Part shown: positions 35,091-47,486 of the stretch, piece after piece | How positions within the stretch are numbered: the stretch's first letter is position 1 | Layout of the letters: every line of letters starts with the position of its first letter | NCBI GenBank assembly: GCA_900491605.1 | Contig: UESW01003832.1 | Span: forward strand, 736,619 to 800,618 | Origin: Calamus simplicifolius | Lineage: Eukaryota > Streptophyta > Magnoliopsida > Arecales > Arecaceae | Length of the DNA stretch: 64,000 nucleotides | Direction of reading: 5' to 3' | The notes under the pieces: model-generated | Database searches by the model: none | What the model saw: the letters and a program-made list of their open reading frames with translations, nothing else | What the model was told of the DNA's origin: nothing | Made by a program: the position numbers and the translations under genes

Positions 35091-35971
35091 GTTGCTCGGC
35101 CCGCCGAGGTTCGGAGAATATTTTACTTGGCCCTGCCAAGGTTCGGAGATTTGTTGCTCGGCCCTGCCGAGGTTCGGAGAATATTTTACTTGGCCCTGCC
35201 AAGGTTCGGAGATTTGTTGCTCGGCCCTGCCGAGGTTCGGAGAATATTTTACTTGGCCCTGCCAAGGTTCGGAGATTTGTTGCTCGGCCCTGCCGAGGTT
35301 CGGAGAATATTTTACTTGGCCCTGCCAAGGTTCGGAGATTTGTTGCTCGGCCCTGCCGAGGTTCGGAGAATATTTTACTTGGCCCTGCCAAGGTTCGGAG
35401 ATTTGTTGCTCGGCCCTGCCGAGGTTCGGAGAATATTTTACTTGGCCCTGCCAAGGTTCGGAGATTTGTTGCTCGGCCCTGCCGAGGTTCGGAGAATATT
35501 TTACTTGGCCCTGCCAAGGTTCGGAGATTTGTTGCTCGGCCCTGCCGAGGTTCGGAGAATATTTTACTTGGCCCTGCCAAGGTTCGGAGATTTGTTGCTC
35601 GGCCCTGCCGAGGTTCGGAGAATATTTTACTTGGCCCTGCCAAGGTTCGGAGATTTGTTGCTCGGCCCTGCCGAGGTTCGGAGAATATTTTACTTGGCCC
35701 TGCCAAGGTTCGGAGATTTGTTGCTCGGCCCTGCCGAGGTTCGGAGAATATTTTACTTGGCCCTGCCAAGGTTCGGAGATTTGTTGCTCGGCCCTGCCGA
35801 GGTTCGGAGAATATTTTACTTGGCCCTGCCAAGGTTCGGAGATTTGTTGCTCGGCCCTGCCGAGGTTCGGAGAATATTTTACTTGGCCCTGCCAAGGTTC
35901 GGAGATTTGTTGCTCGGCCCTGCCGAGGTTCGGAGAATATTTTACTTGGCCCTGCCAAGGTTCGGAGATTT
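35091..35971. repeat. E2 array C: 63-bp tandem repeat, about 14 near-identical copies
   Basis: Each 63-bp unit is two half-units: CTCGGCCCTGCCGAGGTTCG then GAGAATATTTTA, and CTTGGCCCTGCCAAGGTTCG then GAGATTTGTTG. Copies are almost identical, so expansion was recent. As 63 is divisible by 3 and the unit lacks stops in several frames, long spurious ORFs run through it on both strands. It lies between antisense unit 3 and the 3' end of pol. Confidence 0.95.
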
Positions 35972-36128
35972 CCTGTTCAAACAGACAGCTCGGTTGTGCC
36001 GAGGATTGGTAAGCAGTATCTGTTTCTCCTTGCAATTTATAGCAATATGGTGCATAATGATTCACGCACAGGTTTTGAGGAAACAGATAAGCAGGAATGT
36101 GAGGCATGGAATTCAGAGAGGACATACC

Positions 36129-37250
36129 CTATTGATAATATTTGCGAAGGTTGTCCGCGTTCCAAGTCCGGGGAATGGACTTCCCATCCAGATCCTGCAG
36201 CTTGTAGGTTCCCTGGTCCAATAATCTCCGCTACCTGGTACGGGCCCTCCCAGTTGGCGCCAGCTTTCCTTGCTCCAGCGGTTTGGAACAGAAGCTTTCG
36301 GAGGACAAGGTCGCCGGGTAGGAAGGCTTTCCCCTTGACCCTGGAGGCATGGTACCGGCCACCCTCTGTTGATAGGCAGCCGTCCTGATCGGGCCTTCTC
36401 TCTGACTTCCTCTATCAGGTCGAGGTTGGTGCGGAGTTGTTCGTTGCTGCTTCCTCTGAGTAGCTCTCCACCCGCAATGATGGGAGGCCGACTTCCACAG
36501 GGATAACGGCCTCTGTGCCGAAAGCCATTCGGAATGGGGTCTCGCCTGTCGGGATTCTCGGGGTGTGCGGTAGGCCCATAAGACATGGTGTAGCTCATCC
36601 GCCCACCTGCCTTGGGCTCTGGAGAGGCGAGCTTTGATTCCCTGGAGGAGGGTTCTGTTGGTCACCTCGGCCGCTCCGTTGGCTTGTGGGTGCCCGACCG
36701 AAGTAGGTGGTGACGATTCCATGCTCCTCGCAGAACTGGCGGAATTTGGAGTTGTCGAACTGCTTGCCGTTATCGGTGATTATAGTGTGGGGAGGCCGAA
36801 TCGGCAGATGATGGACCTCCACACAAAGTCTCTGGCCCGTGCCTCGGTAATTTGTGCGACTGCTTCCGCTTCAACCCATTTGGTGAAGTAGTCGATGGCG
36901 ACAAAAGAATTTCCGCTGTCCTGTGCAAGCGGGAATGGGCCGAGGATGTCCATCCCCCACTTGGCAAAGGGCCAAGCGGAGGATATAGAAACTAGCTCGG
37001 CGGAAGGGAGCCTTTGGATGCTTGAATGTCTCTGGCAGGGGTCGCAGGCTCGGACTAGATCGTCCGCGTCTTTTTGCATGGTCGGCCAGTAATAGCCTTG
37101 TCGCAGCACTTTGTGGCATAGGGACCGGCTTCCCAGATGGTTGCCGCAAATCCTTCATGTACCTCGCGCAGAGCGTAGTCCGCTTCGATGGGCGAGGCAT
37201 CTAAGCAGCGGCATGGAAAATGACCGCTTGTAAGTTGGTTGTCAATCAAC
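36129..37250 (-). pseudogene. E2 integrase
   Basis: HHCC-region (CDPCQRH), core and C-terminal pieces lie in three frames. The second catalytic D (TDNGKQF, codon at 36772-36774) and the E (NGAAEVTNR, codon at 36666-36668) are kept. The family stop TAG is at 36129-36131. Frameshifts at about 36930, 36790 and 36600 and in the C-terminal part disable it. Confidence 0.85.
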
Positions 37251-38400
37251 ACGTAGTGGATGGCCTGCAGCTTCAGCTTCCTAGCCTCTCTTCGGTCGGA
37301 CGGAAGCGACCCTTCTTTGAGATATTTGAGGATAGGGTCGAACCAGGATGGTTCGGCTCAACTTGCATCACCGGTCGGCTTCCGATGCTCGGCTTTTCCA
37401 GAGTCTCCAGGTGGAATTTTTGTTCGGCATCCATCGTCTCCGTGGTTGCCAATCGGGAGAGTAGGTCGGCACGGGCGTTCTCGGATCTGGGAATTCTGAA
37501 TAATTTCAAATTCGGAAAAGTGGGGAAGCAAGTTACGCACCTCCTGGAGATATCGAATCATGTTGGTTCCCGGGCTTCAAACTCTCCCCGAACATGGCCG
37601 GCCACCAGCTGAGAGTCGGTGAAGGCGTTGAGCTTTTCCACCTTCAGGTTGCGGGCGATCCGGAGACCGGCTAACAGGCTTCGTACTCGGCTTCGTTGTT
37701 GGAAGCCGGGAAGGAGAATCGGACGCCATACTCGAAGATCATCCCCTCAGGACTGGTGAGAACTAGACCCGCACCGGAGTGATGGGCATTGGACGACCCG
37801 TCGACGTGGAGGAGCCACCGGGCTCCAGACTTTGGCTCTTCAGGAGTCTGGGTAGAACCGTCCTCCGGGATGGTGCACTCGAGGAGGAAGTCGGCCAGCA
37901 CTTGGCTTTGATGGCTGGGCGAGGCTGAAAATGTATGTCATGCTCGCTTAGCTCGACGGCCCATTTGGTCATCCTCCCCGATGTTCGGACGGTGGACCAC
38001 CGCCTTGATGGGTTGGTCAGTCAGGACCGTCACGAATGTGCTTGAAATACGGCCGCAGCTTTCGAACCGAGGTGATCAAGGCCAACACCATCTTTTCAAT
38101 CCTGCTGTACCTCGTCTCCGCATCGCGGAGCAGCCTGCTCACATAGTAGATCGGCTTCTGGACTTTGCCTTCTTCTTTGACTAGCACCGAACAAACCGCG
38201 CTCCGAAACAGCCAGGTACAAGAATAGGGTCTCTCCTGGGGTCGGACTACTGAGAAGCGGAGGCGAGCCGAGGTACTTCTTGAGATCTTGAAATGATTTC
38301 TGGCACTCGGGAGTCCACTGGAAGTTTTTGGCCGATCGGAGAGTTTTGAAGAAGGGGAGGCATCTCTCGGCCGACCGCGCCACAAAGCGGTTAAGGGCCG
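37251..38400 (-). pseudogene. E2 RNaseH plus archaeal-type RNaseH
   Basis: The first RNaseH (KPIYYVSRLLRDAETRY) and the second (ARWLLHVDGSSNAHHSGAG) are recognisable in separate frames, with breaks at about 38190, 38030, 37910 and 37680. Layout and motifs match E1. Confidence 0.82.
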
Positions 38401-39300
38401 CTATCCTCCCGGTTAGGCGCTGGACCTCTTTAATAGATGCTGGGGGCGCCATTTGTTGGAGAGCTTGAATCTTCTGGGGGTTAGCTTCGATACCTCGCTG
38501 GGAGACCATGAAGCCGAGGAACTTCCCGAGTTGACGCCGAAGGCGCACTTGGTCGGGTTGAGTTTCATCCCATATTTGCGCAACGTTGCAAAGCTCTCCG
38601 AGAGGTCCTCGAACATGCTGTGACGCCTCCTTGCTTTTGACCAGCATGTCGTCCACATACACCTCCATGTTCCGGCCGATTTGCTCCTTGAACACCTTGT
38701 TGACCAGCCGCTGGTAGGTCGCTCCTGCATTTTTAAGACCGAAAGGCATAACTCGGTAACAGTAGGTACCTCGGTCGGTTATGAAGGCGGTCTTTTCTTC
38801 ATCTTCGGGGCCATTCGGATCTGATTGTAGCCGGAATAGGCGTCCATGAATGACAGCATTTGGTGGCCTGAGGTGGCGTCCACGAGCTGGTCGATCCGAG
38901 GGAGGGGGAAGCTGTCCTTCGGGCAGGCCTTGTTGAGGTCGGTGAAGTCGATGCAGATCCTCCATTTGCCGTTCGACTTTTTCACCATGACGACATTTGA
39001 CAGCCAACTTGGGTAATTCACCTCTCGGACGAAGTTGGCCTTTATGAGTTTGTCGACCTCTTCTTCAATGGCTTTTTGCCGCTCTGGGGCGAAGCTTCTC
39101 TTCTTCTGCTTAACAGGCCTGTGCCTCTCGTCCACATTGAGATGGTGGACGAGGACCTCGGGGTCGATTCCCGGCATGTCGGAGGCGGTCCAGGCGAAGA
39201 TGTCGGCATTGCTTTGGAGGAACTTGATCAATCTGTGCCGAGGCTCTCCTTTGAGTAGCGACCCGATCCTTATGGTTCGGTCGGGCCGAGCTTCGTCCAG
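38401..39300 (-). pseudogene. E2 reverse transcriptase domain
   Basis: SNVVMVKKSNGKWRICIDF, FMDAYSGYNQI, MPFGLKNAGATYQRLV and YVDD (codons at 38648-38659) are all present. A frameshift at about 38800 separates the FMDAY half from the YVDD half, and another near 38600-38530 garbles a short stretch before GKFLGFMVSQRG. Confidence 0.88.
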
Positions 39301-39800
39301 CGGTACTTCCTCCAATTCTTCTGCCGGTTCTCCCCGTTGTTCGGCGAAGTCCTCACGAGCGTCTAGCCCGTCAACTTCGGGCATTCTAGACTGAAGGCTC
39401 GTAACGAAACATTGCCGAGCCATGGCTTGACTTCCCCGAACCACTCCAACTCCTTGCTCGGTGGGAACTTCATAGATAGATGCGGGATGGAGACTACTGC
39501 CTTGAGGGACATTAAACCCGGCCTGCCGAATATGGCGTTGTATGGGGACCTGAGGTCGGTCACTAAGAAGTCGGTCTGTACAATGGCTACAAGGGGCCAG
39601 GTTCCCGCGCGGACCGTCAGGGTGACGATTCCTTCTGGGACGATGACGTCGCCGGTGAATCCCATCAGGGTGGAATCCACGGCTCGAAGGTTTTCCATGA
39701 GCAATTTCATCCTGGCAAACACACCGAGGTACAAAACGTTTACCGAGCTTCCACTATCAAAGGATTCGGCTTACATCATAATTGTTCAAATTAAGGGATA
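39301..39800 (-). pseudogene. E2 aspartic protease region
   Basis: DSGS codons lie at about 39750-39758 just after a small deletion that puts them out of frame with the following 123-codon ORF (YLGVFARMKL, LRSPYNAIFGRPGL). The protease motif context matches E1. Confidence 0.78.
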
Positions 39801-39933
39801 CAACAGTGCGTCATCGTGGGGGAGCTGTATCCCAAGAAGATCATCATCAGAAAAGGAGAGCTCGCCCGTGCGTGCCTTCTTTGGCACCGGTGCATCACCG
39901 TTGCCCCTGGAGCTCGATCCGCCGGCCTCTCAA

Positions 39934-41472
39934 TCATGTTGATACGGCCAACCACGGGCGGATTTGGTGGAGGAGGGAGTTGTGGGAGCTCGGGCTGGCG
40001 GTCACCTCCTTGTGCTGCGGCTCGGGTGCCCTCCTGAACTGATCCAGCCGTCCCCGCCGAATCAGTCTCTCTATTTCATTCTTCAGCTGCCAGCATTCTT
40101 CGGTGTCATGACCATGCTCCCTATGGTAGCGGCAGTACTTGGCGGGATCTCTTCGGGTCGGGTTCCCTCGGAGAGGTACTGGCCGGGGAAGTTGGCGCTC
40201 TATCTCCATGAGGATTGCGCCCGGGGCACAGTCAGCGGAGTATAGCGATCGAATCGCCTGGGAGGACTCCGGGAGCGATTCCTTGGCGGCAGTGGAGGGA
40301 CTCTTGGCGGCGGGGCGGACTTGGCCGACGGACAGGGCGGTGTCTGTCGGGAACTTTGGGCTCTTGCTTCTTTCTTGCTTGCTCAGCGCGGGCCACTCTC
40401 CGCGACTCCTCGACCCTAGCGTACTTGTCCGCAAGGGCCATCATATCAGATAGACATGGGGGGTAGCTGACCTCCATTGCCAGATAGAAGTCGCTCTCCT
40501 TCGAAACTCCCCCCGCCAGGGCGGACATAGCCACCTCATGATTAAGGTGGTCCACCTCTAACATGGCCTTGTTGAAACGGCCAAGGTAGTTCCTCAAGGA
40601 CTCCCCCTCTCTCTGCTTGACTTCGGAGAGGGAGTCGGATCTTCGTCGATGGCGGCGGCTGCTGACGAACTGGCCAATAAAAAGGTGGCTCAGCTCGTCG
40701 AATGAATCAATGGAACCCGGTTTCAAGGCGTTGAACCAGGTTCGGGCGGATCCTCTGAGGGTGGATGGGAAGGCTCGGCAGAGGATCGCATCAGATGCTC
40801 CGTGGAACATCATTATTGACCGGAAGCTACTGAGATGGTCGTCCGGATCAGTGGAGCCGTGATAGGGCTCGACGGCTGGCAGCTTGACGTGGGAGGGAAT
40901 CACTTCCTCCATGATTCCCTTAGAGAAAGGGATGCCCTGCTCCGCTTTGGGCTGGGGCAGATGGGTCTGCTTGGCGGCGTCCAGCTCCTGACGCATCTCC
41001 TGGATCTGACGGCGGATCTCCTCCTCACCGGCTAGAGGAGGGGCTGGGCGCGAGAATCGCAAGGATGGCGTGGAATCATGGTGAGATGTCGCCGGAGAGA
41101 GGGAGCGGGCTCGCCGAGATCTGGGAGGATCCTATCATAACCGGTTCGAGGGACCGGTTTGTCCCCCCTGGGGCGATGTGGGGGATCCGCTGATTCATGC
41201 GGATCAGAGGAGGAGGTTGCCGGCGAAGAAGAAATCGCCGCTTCTTTCTGAGGATGCGAAGCAGGAGGAGCCGCAAGGCGCTCCTGTACCAGATGGGTAA
41301 GGGCCTGGACTTGCTGGACCAGTGTAGCGAACTGGTCCTGGGTCACCGGGATGGCAGGCGGCGACGGAGTCTCGACAGGTGGGGGTTGCGGTGCCGTGGC
41401 GCCAGTCGGATCAGGCCTCTGGGAGGCGACCTGATCTTGGGCATCAGAGGCTGCTCTTCTCCGGTTGGCCAT
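39934..41472 (-). pseudogene. E2 gag
   Basis: It starts MANRRRAASDAQDQ at 41472. The capsid-like core is continuous for 276 codons (41062-40232), longer than in E1, with GSARTWFNALKPGSID and FNKAMLEVDHLNHEV. The non-canonical knuckle KYCRYHREHGHDTEEC lies in the next frame (40434-39934). There are at least two frameshifts. Confidence 0.87.
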
Positions 41473-41540
41473 TGGAGAGGTTCTTCTCCGGATTAGATCC
41501 TTGTCTCCTTTCTTCAAGTTTTAATGGGACTTGAGGCCCT

Positions 41541-41553
41541 TCCTCTAGCGCCA
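41541..41553 (-). other. E2 primer binding site
   Basis: Reading the minus strand from the 5' LTR end gives GAT then TGGCGCTAGAGGA, identical to E1. Confidence 0.75.
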
Positions 41554-41556
41554 ATC

Positions 41557-42658
41557 TGTTGCCGCTGAAATCCGTCCTCCGACTCGGGCGCGGTCGATCT
41601 CCAGGAAGAGGGGGGGCGGACCTGCAAAAGAAGCCCACACGCGGAGGGACGCTGGGGGTGGTCCTCCGCGGAAGACCCTCCGACGCTCAAGTCAGTGGAG
41701 AAGAAATCGGCGATCAACCAGACAGTGAGGAGGTGGATCTCTCCGGGAGACCTCTCCGGGGCGGCCAATCGGAGGCTCCAAAGGGCAGGAGCGCCGACGA
41801 GCTACCGGTGAGAGCAGGAGAGTGAGAATGGGGGTGTAAGCGCGCATGCGTGCGTACAGAGTTGCGTACCTGAGGGAATCTGCGATTATGATATTTATAG
41901 ACTGCCACCTGGATCGTGAGCACCTTCTGGAAGGTCCGGAGGTTGTTATGATACGGAGACGGACAGAATCAGGCCGTTGTGGGGCCGTTAGGGTCCGTAC
42001 CCTGTTTGTTTTGGTATCGACGGCTGGGAGAGCTCCTTGGTGTCTCGAGATCGGGTTGAGTAGGCCTGGGGCGGTTACGATAGGCTTTAGGCCACGTTCC
42101 GATATGATTCCTTGTCTAGGATGCCGCTCAGGTAGGTTCGGGCTCTCCCGCGTCAGGTTCCGCGGAGGTAGATGTTAGGTTGTGGATCGCTCGAAGGGGC
42201 CGAGCTAAGGAAGCCCGGAGGAGGCCGAGCTACGGAAGCCCGGGGGGCCGAGCCACGGAAGCCCGGAGGGGGCCGAGCTACGGAAGCCCGGAGGAGGCCG
42301 AGCCACGGAAGCCCGGAGGAGGCCGAGCTACGGAAGCCCGAAGGAGGCCGAGCCACGGAAGCCCGGAGAAGGCCGAGCCACGGAGGGGGCCGAGCCACGG
42401 AAGCCCGGAGGGGGCCGAGCTACGGAAGCCCGGAGGGGGCCGAGCTACGGAAGCCCGGAGGAGGCCGAGCTACGGAAGCCCGGAGGGGGCCCAGCTATGG
42501 AAGCCCGGAGGGGGCCGAGCTACGGAAGCCTGGAGGAGGCCGAGCTACGGAAGCCCGGAGGAGGCCGAGCCACGGAAGCCCGGAGGGGACAAAGGGAGGA
42601 GGTTAGCCTTAGCCGCCTTGCACGGACATTAATGTAATGATGATTTTACCCCCCAACA
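41557..42658 (-). repeat. E2 5' LTR
   Basis: 1,102 bp, TG...CA bounded in reverse orientation, with the U3 array at 42185-42590 and TATAAATAT on the minus strand at about 41890. It is close to identical to 27395-28278 outside the array. Confidence 0.92.
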
Positions 42659-44430
42659 GTACCAAATAGCAATATTCCAAATCAAATCTTCAAATAAAGT
42701 ACTGCTCCATAGATGATAAGTGTGAAGCGTTAAGAGAGAACCTGTGGTTAACCATGTGAACACTGCCATGAAGGAAGTCTGTAGGGACAAAATCTATGCC
42801 AAAACCTTGGCCATCACTTCTGCGCCAATTCTCCCGTAAAGAGATTGGAAGCCATGCCAAACTTAATTCTCTCAAAGTATGGAGAACAGTGGTCTCTTTC
42901 TCTGTTGATGGTTCTTAGATTGGTGTATCAATAATCCAATTCATTCCGTGCAATTTGAGGAAATATTTTTTCCAACCTGAAATGGCAACTCACTAAATGC
43001 ATTATTATTCATCCCCTGAATTAAGACAAAATACATCAAAACCACACTGAATCTATGACTATTCATCCCCTATTTAGGCAAATACACCGAGTGCATTATT
43101 TTTCAGTCCATAAATATACAAGTTCATGACTGCAATAATATTTTTCATCCCCGCTAGACATCCCTGATGAAATGAACGTTGCTGCATTTCTCCAAAACCT
43201 CCCAAAAGGAGTGTAAATCCGGATTTTTTAGGCCACATAATAGGTAATGGGTTAATATTGGAGCCCAAAATTTCAACATAATCTAAAGTGTGATTTGGGG
43301 AACACCAAAGTAAAATACCCACTAGTTTGACTAAATTTTATTAATTACTAAATATTGAAAAAGTTAGAGATCACTGTAATTAATGTACGTCAGTGCTTAA
43401 TTAGATCAACAGAAACCAAATTAACCTTCCAACATGTCTTGTTAAACATTTTTTTATTTCTTAAATTTTATTTTGTTGGAGAGTTGAGCATTCAATTTAG
43501 ATTCGGTAAACCTGTTAGAAGAGCCTGTAGGCTAGTTACATTATCCATCAATCTTACTTGATCATATGAACCAATATGAACCAGCATTGCTATATACCAC
43601 CATATCTTGCAATATAAAGCTCGAGCCAAGATTCTATAACATATTATGCCATTATAATGGAGAACTGAAGTGTTTATGATGATTATAGTGGTAATAACAA
43701 CCATTTTTATCTCATAAAATAACACCACAATTTTTTATATAAAATAATCATTATTGTAATGTCTATTTGTATAACAATTATAATGAGAAATAACAAGGAG
43801 TAACGGAAAAGATAATAGCGTTATCTTTTCACTCGCTTTTATTAGATTAAAAAATATCATTTTTAAAATTAGATAACCTTTTTTGCTGGAAATTTAATGA
43901 AAAATAATATTTCAAAATAATTTATAAATGGTATGAAAGAAAATAATAGTTGTTGTTTTAATTGTAACAAGTCATCATAATAATATGACAACTATGTACA
44001 CACACAAATACATGTATTGTATGTAATGAATTTTGTTTTTTCTAAACAAAGATGATATCTACTCGTTTTGACTTCAAAATCAATAGTTGAGTATACACAT
44101 ACATACATATACTATTGATCAATATCATCATTAAAAATGTTAGAGACTAAAAATTACAAATCTTGGCCAACTCTAATCTATGTCTTATATGGTGCAAAAA
44201 TAAATAGTAAATACAATGTAAGACTATGTTTTGATATAATCTAAGTATTAAAATTTATATATTTTTAATATATATTAACATGTATAAATCATAATTAATA
44301 AGGTAGATTTTAATTAGAAACTTCATTATATTTTCTCACATGAGCATAATTTTTTTATCTACAAGATGTATAGATTAGAGATTACTCAAACAAAAATGTT
44401 AAAAAAGGAAATCACTTGTCTGACAAATGA

Positions 44431-44435
<5 letters not shown>

Positions 44436-44478
<43 letters not shown>
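44436..44478. repeat. (TA)n microsatellite
   Basis: An uninterrupted AT dinucleotide run directly preceding the first fold-back repeat. Confidence 0.95.
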
Positions 44479-44480
<2 letters not shown>

Positions 44481-44484
44481 CAAA

Positions 44485-45402
44485 TTAGAGTGAAGTCAGC
44501 ACCTAGTGTTGAATTCACTTTAATTTTTTAATTTTCTATAAAATAAAATTGGCAATTGTTAGTTAAGGATGATTTGAATATTTTTTCTCTATTTTTTTGA
44601 AAATTAAAGTGAAGTCGACACCCATTATCACTTTCTTTAATTTTTTTAAAAAAACTAAATCTGAAATCTTTTGTTTAATGAATGATTTATTGTTGTCTCT
44701 AAGGCAACCTTCTAAACCTTAAAAAAATTTTAACAAGTCAAGTGAAATTGACACCCATTACCAGATTTAGTTCAACTAAAGTCGACAAATAGGATGTTAA
44801 TTAGCTTCACTTTATTTTTTTTAATTATCACTAGGAGTGTTGATTTCATAAAATTCACCCCAAGTGATGATATTAGAGTACTGCAACCAATTCTTTCTAC
44901 TTTGTTCCTTTAATTTAAATAATTATATAATGATAAAAATCTATTATATTAGTTTAATTTTTAAATTCAAACATTGAATTAAATTTTTAAATAAAAGATG
45001 GACAAAAAAACGAAGATGGACCAAAAACATGATATATATATTAAATCGATTCCATAGGCATCTTCATAGTTACTGGTATAGATGTATCAAATGGTGCTAC
45101 AAAAAAATATTGGTGCTTATAAATGGCGCTCATGAGCATAACACATATAAGTGTCAAATCTTAGAAAAAAGTAGACATATAAGTATGTGAAATGCTTTGC
45201 ATGTATATTCTCTCGAGTCCATCGGTTAAAAAAGTTAAATTAGAAAATGAATAAATGTTAGTAAGCCATCTCTCGATTTCACATCCAGTTTTTTATAAAA
45301 AATAAATAAAAATTTAATAAAAGACCTTAACCTATGATTACTAATTATTAAATTTTTTCACCAACTAAAGTGAAGTCAGCATCCATTGCCAATTTCACTT
45401 TA
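44485..45402. repeat. four dispersed fold-back motifs (AAAGTGAA...TTCACTTT)
   Basis: AAAGTGAAGTC[A/G][G/A]CA[C/T]CCATT-like cores occur at about 44489, 44606, 44750 and 45366. Each is followed by the inverse TTCACTTT or TCACTTT, at 44511, 44629, about 44811 and 45394. Spacing between arms is about 12-20 nt in three copies and larger in the third. Confidence 0.6.
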
Positions 45403-45456
45403 ATTTCTGAAAAAAAAAGAAAAAATAAGCTTATGAAATCATTTGTTCAAGCAATG

Positions 45457-45461
<5 letters not shown>

Positions 45462-45527
<66 letters not shown>
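45462..45527. repeat. (TA)n microsatellite
   Basis: An AT dinucleotide run about 60 bp after the last fold-back repeat. Confidence 0.95.
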
Positions 45528-45530
<3 letters not shown>

Positions 45531-47486
45531 TATCACCCATCTGTAGACTTCTTTAGAAATTGGCAAAAATGGTCATATCCTACAATGGACTTGACTTAGA
45601 CCTGCAAGCATCTGCCCATGGAAATGAAGCATGGCCTCCAATTTCTGAAAGCAAGGGTAAGGATTAAGCCAGATCAAGTGTGTAGTCCTGTTATAGAAAT
45701 TTGGTTTTGTTTAGTTCAGTTAATTGCCTGAGCCCAGAAAAAATATTAATAAAAAGAACAAAAATTAAAGATCTAGATTGAAATTGGCTTACTCCAGCCT
45801 ATATGTGCTCAATTGCAATAATTTAGGTGCCAGCTCAACCCAATCTTTGGGTTGCATTAGACAGGGTATAGGTTCCCCAGACCAGGCAGCACTACCATTT
45901 GTTAATATATATTGTAGGAGAAAATTAGTTTTTAAGAAATTTTCACCCTTAAATTTGTTCAGTGAGACAGATTTAATTTAATTTATATATTTGAGTGAAA
46001 AATACAAGGTCATCACTTTTTCCACTAAACTGCTGTACCAACTTATTTTAGCAGAAGCATTTTAAGTTATATGTTTTCTTCTTTGTATAATTTATAATAC
46101 AATGGAAACATATGTAATTATATAAATTTGGGTGATACCACAATTTTTCTTTGCGTGCTGATAACAGGCATAAATCAACAGAAAGATTTGTGGCGGCAAT
46201 CTATCATAGAAAATAAAGTGACCTCAATGCCTTGATCGAACGTTTAAATTCCATTTACCTTGTCACGTTGCATGCATTTTTTTAAAGCTAATCAAGATTA
46301 TTGCTTTATTTCTATTCATTTGAATGAATATATTCTCAAAATTAAAAAATACTTTTGAGTCGATCATGATTGATCATTTCGAGAAAATACTTTAATGTAT
46401 AAGGCTAAATTTACCGTAATAATATATTTTTTATTTTATCTTATTTTTTTGATAGAAGAAGAAGTTCATAGGTGACGAGGGAAGCCAACACCCTAAGCAT
46501 CCGTAGATAGGAGAAGGCTCTGAGGAGCACTGCAGCGTTTAAGAGAAGATGCTTGTAATGGTGCTACCAGGTTAGAGTGAATTTGGATACCCAACTTGAA
46601 TCAAAACCTACAGACATTCAGGCCTAAATTTTTCATCTAAACTCTATCCATCCAAACTTTGATTTGGCCAGAAGTCAAAGTTATTGAGATTCCGTACCCT
46701 GCATCTTAATTACTCGCCAAGTTTAGATGAGGTACAGTGCAGATCAGTGTTAAAATAAGGTGGCATTGGCAAGAGTTATTAGGATTACTTTTCTTCATGC
46801 CCTGAAAATAATTCATAAATTCAGAGAAAGGTTGCAGGGTACTAAAGACCCAGGTTTGAAGAAACCTGGCCTACGTCTAGCTAAATTAGGTTTCCAACTG
46901 AGCCAACTTGAACTAGCTCAATTAATTTCAAGTCACATTACAACTTCTCATTACCACCTCATTTAAGCAATTTGATGGGAACCTAGGTTCCCTTGAAGCT
47001 TTAATAGTGAGCAAATCTTCAGTGTTATATCAACCTTATGGTTGAAATATATCAGGTCTTATGTAAATCAAGTTAATCTAATAACTAAAATTACATTAAA
47101 AAAAAAACTACTATGAAACTAATATACAATTTGAACCAACTATTTATTTACTTATATTTCTATTTTAATTTAGCCAAACTTGAGGAAGCCTGACCAAGCT
47201 CTAGTCTAGCTGATTGCCATTCAAAGGAGCTGAATATTGAGCTAAAAACAAGCAGGTAAAAGGGCATAAATTTCAAGGAATCCTTATCAAGTTTTTGAAT
47301 GAAATAATTACGTCAAATACCCCTTTTATTTTATATAATCCCTTATCAAGTCCAATTGTTAATTCCGTGGAATGTCTGAGGTTGGAATGGGATCGGATTC
47401 GCGCTGGTCTGTGTAAGATTTGATTATGAACCGAAGAAATTGTTAGGTTTGAGCACATATTTAGTTCTTTTTGAAATTAAGTTTAT

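Larger units (their letters stand above)
27395..42658 (-). mobile_element. E2: Ty3/gypsy (Tat-like) LTR retrotransposon, reverse orientation
   Basis: The element is 15,264 bp, flanked by perfect GTACC duplications (27390-27394 and 42659-42663). The 5' LTR is on the right (41557-42658) and the 3' LTR on the left (27395-28278). Pol reads on the minus strand (41472 to 36129). The antisense units therefore read on +. It is the same family as E1: PBS, PPT stem-loop, gag start, RT and all antisense units match. It carries a large extra 63-bp array (35091-35971) that E1 lacks. Gag-pol is broken by several frameshifts. Confidence 0.92.
42664..47486. other. AT-rich intergenic DNA
   Basis: About 4.8 kb without a convincing gene; all frames are short. 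It includes two (TA)n runs (44436-44478 and 45462-45527) and several short fold-back repeats (44485-45402). This is probably host DNA downstream of the EIL gene that the copia and E2 split off. Confidence 0.55.

Noticed and set aside
35091..35971. CRISPR-like regular repeat
   Set aside because: The array has no unique spacers, both half-units are repeats, and the setting is a plant retrotransposon.
34867..36388. Open frames of 300-437 codons on both strands
   Set aside because: They are produced by the 63-bp array, whose length is divisible by 3 and which lacks stops in several frames. The repeated 21-residue peptide differs by frame, and no conserved domain or homologue in E1 exists.
42153..42632. 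144- and 150-codon ORFs rich in Arg-Pro-Gly-Glu
   Set aside because: They are frames through the LTR U3 tandem array, equally open in two frames and in both LTRs.
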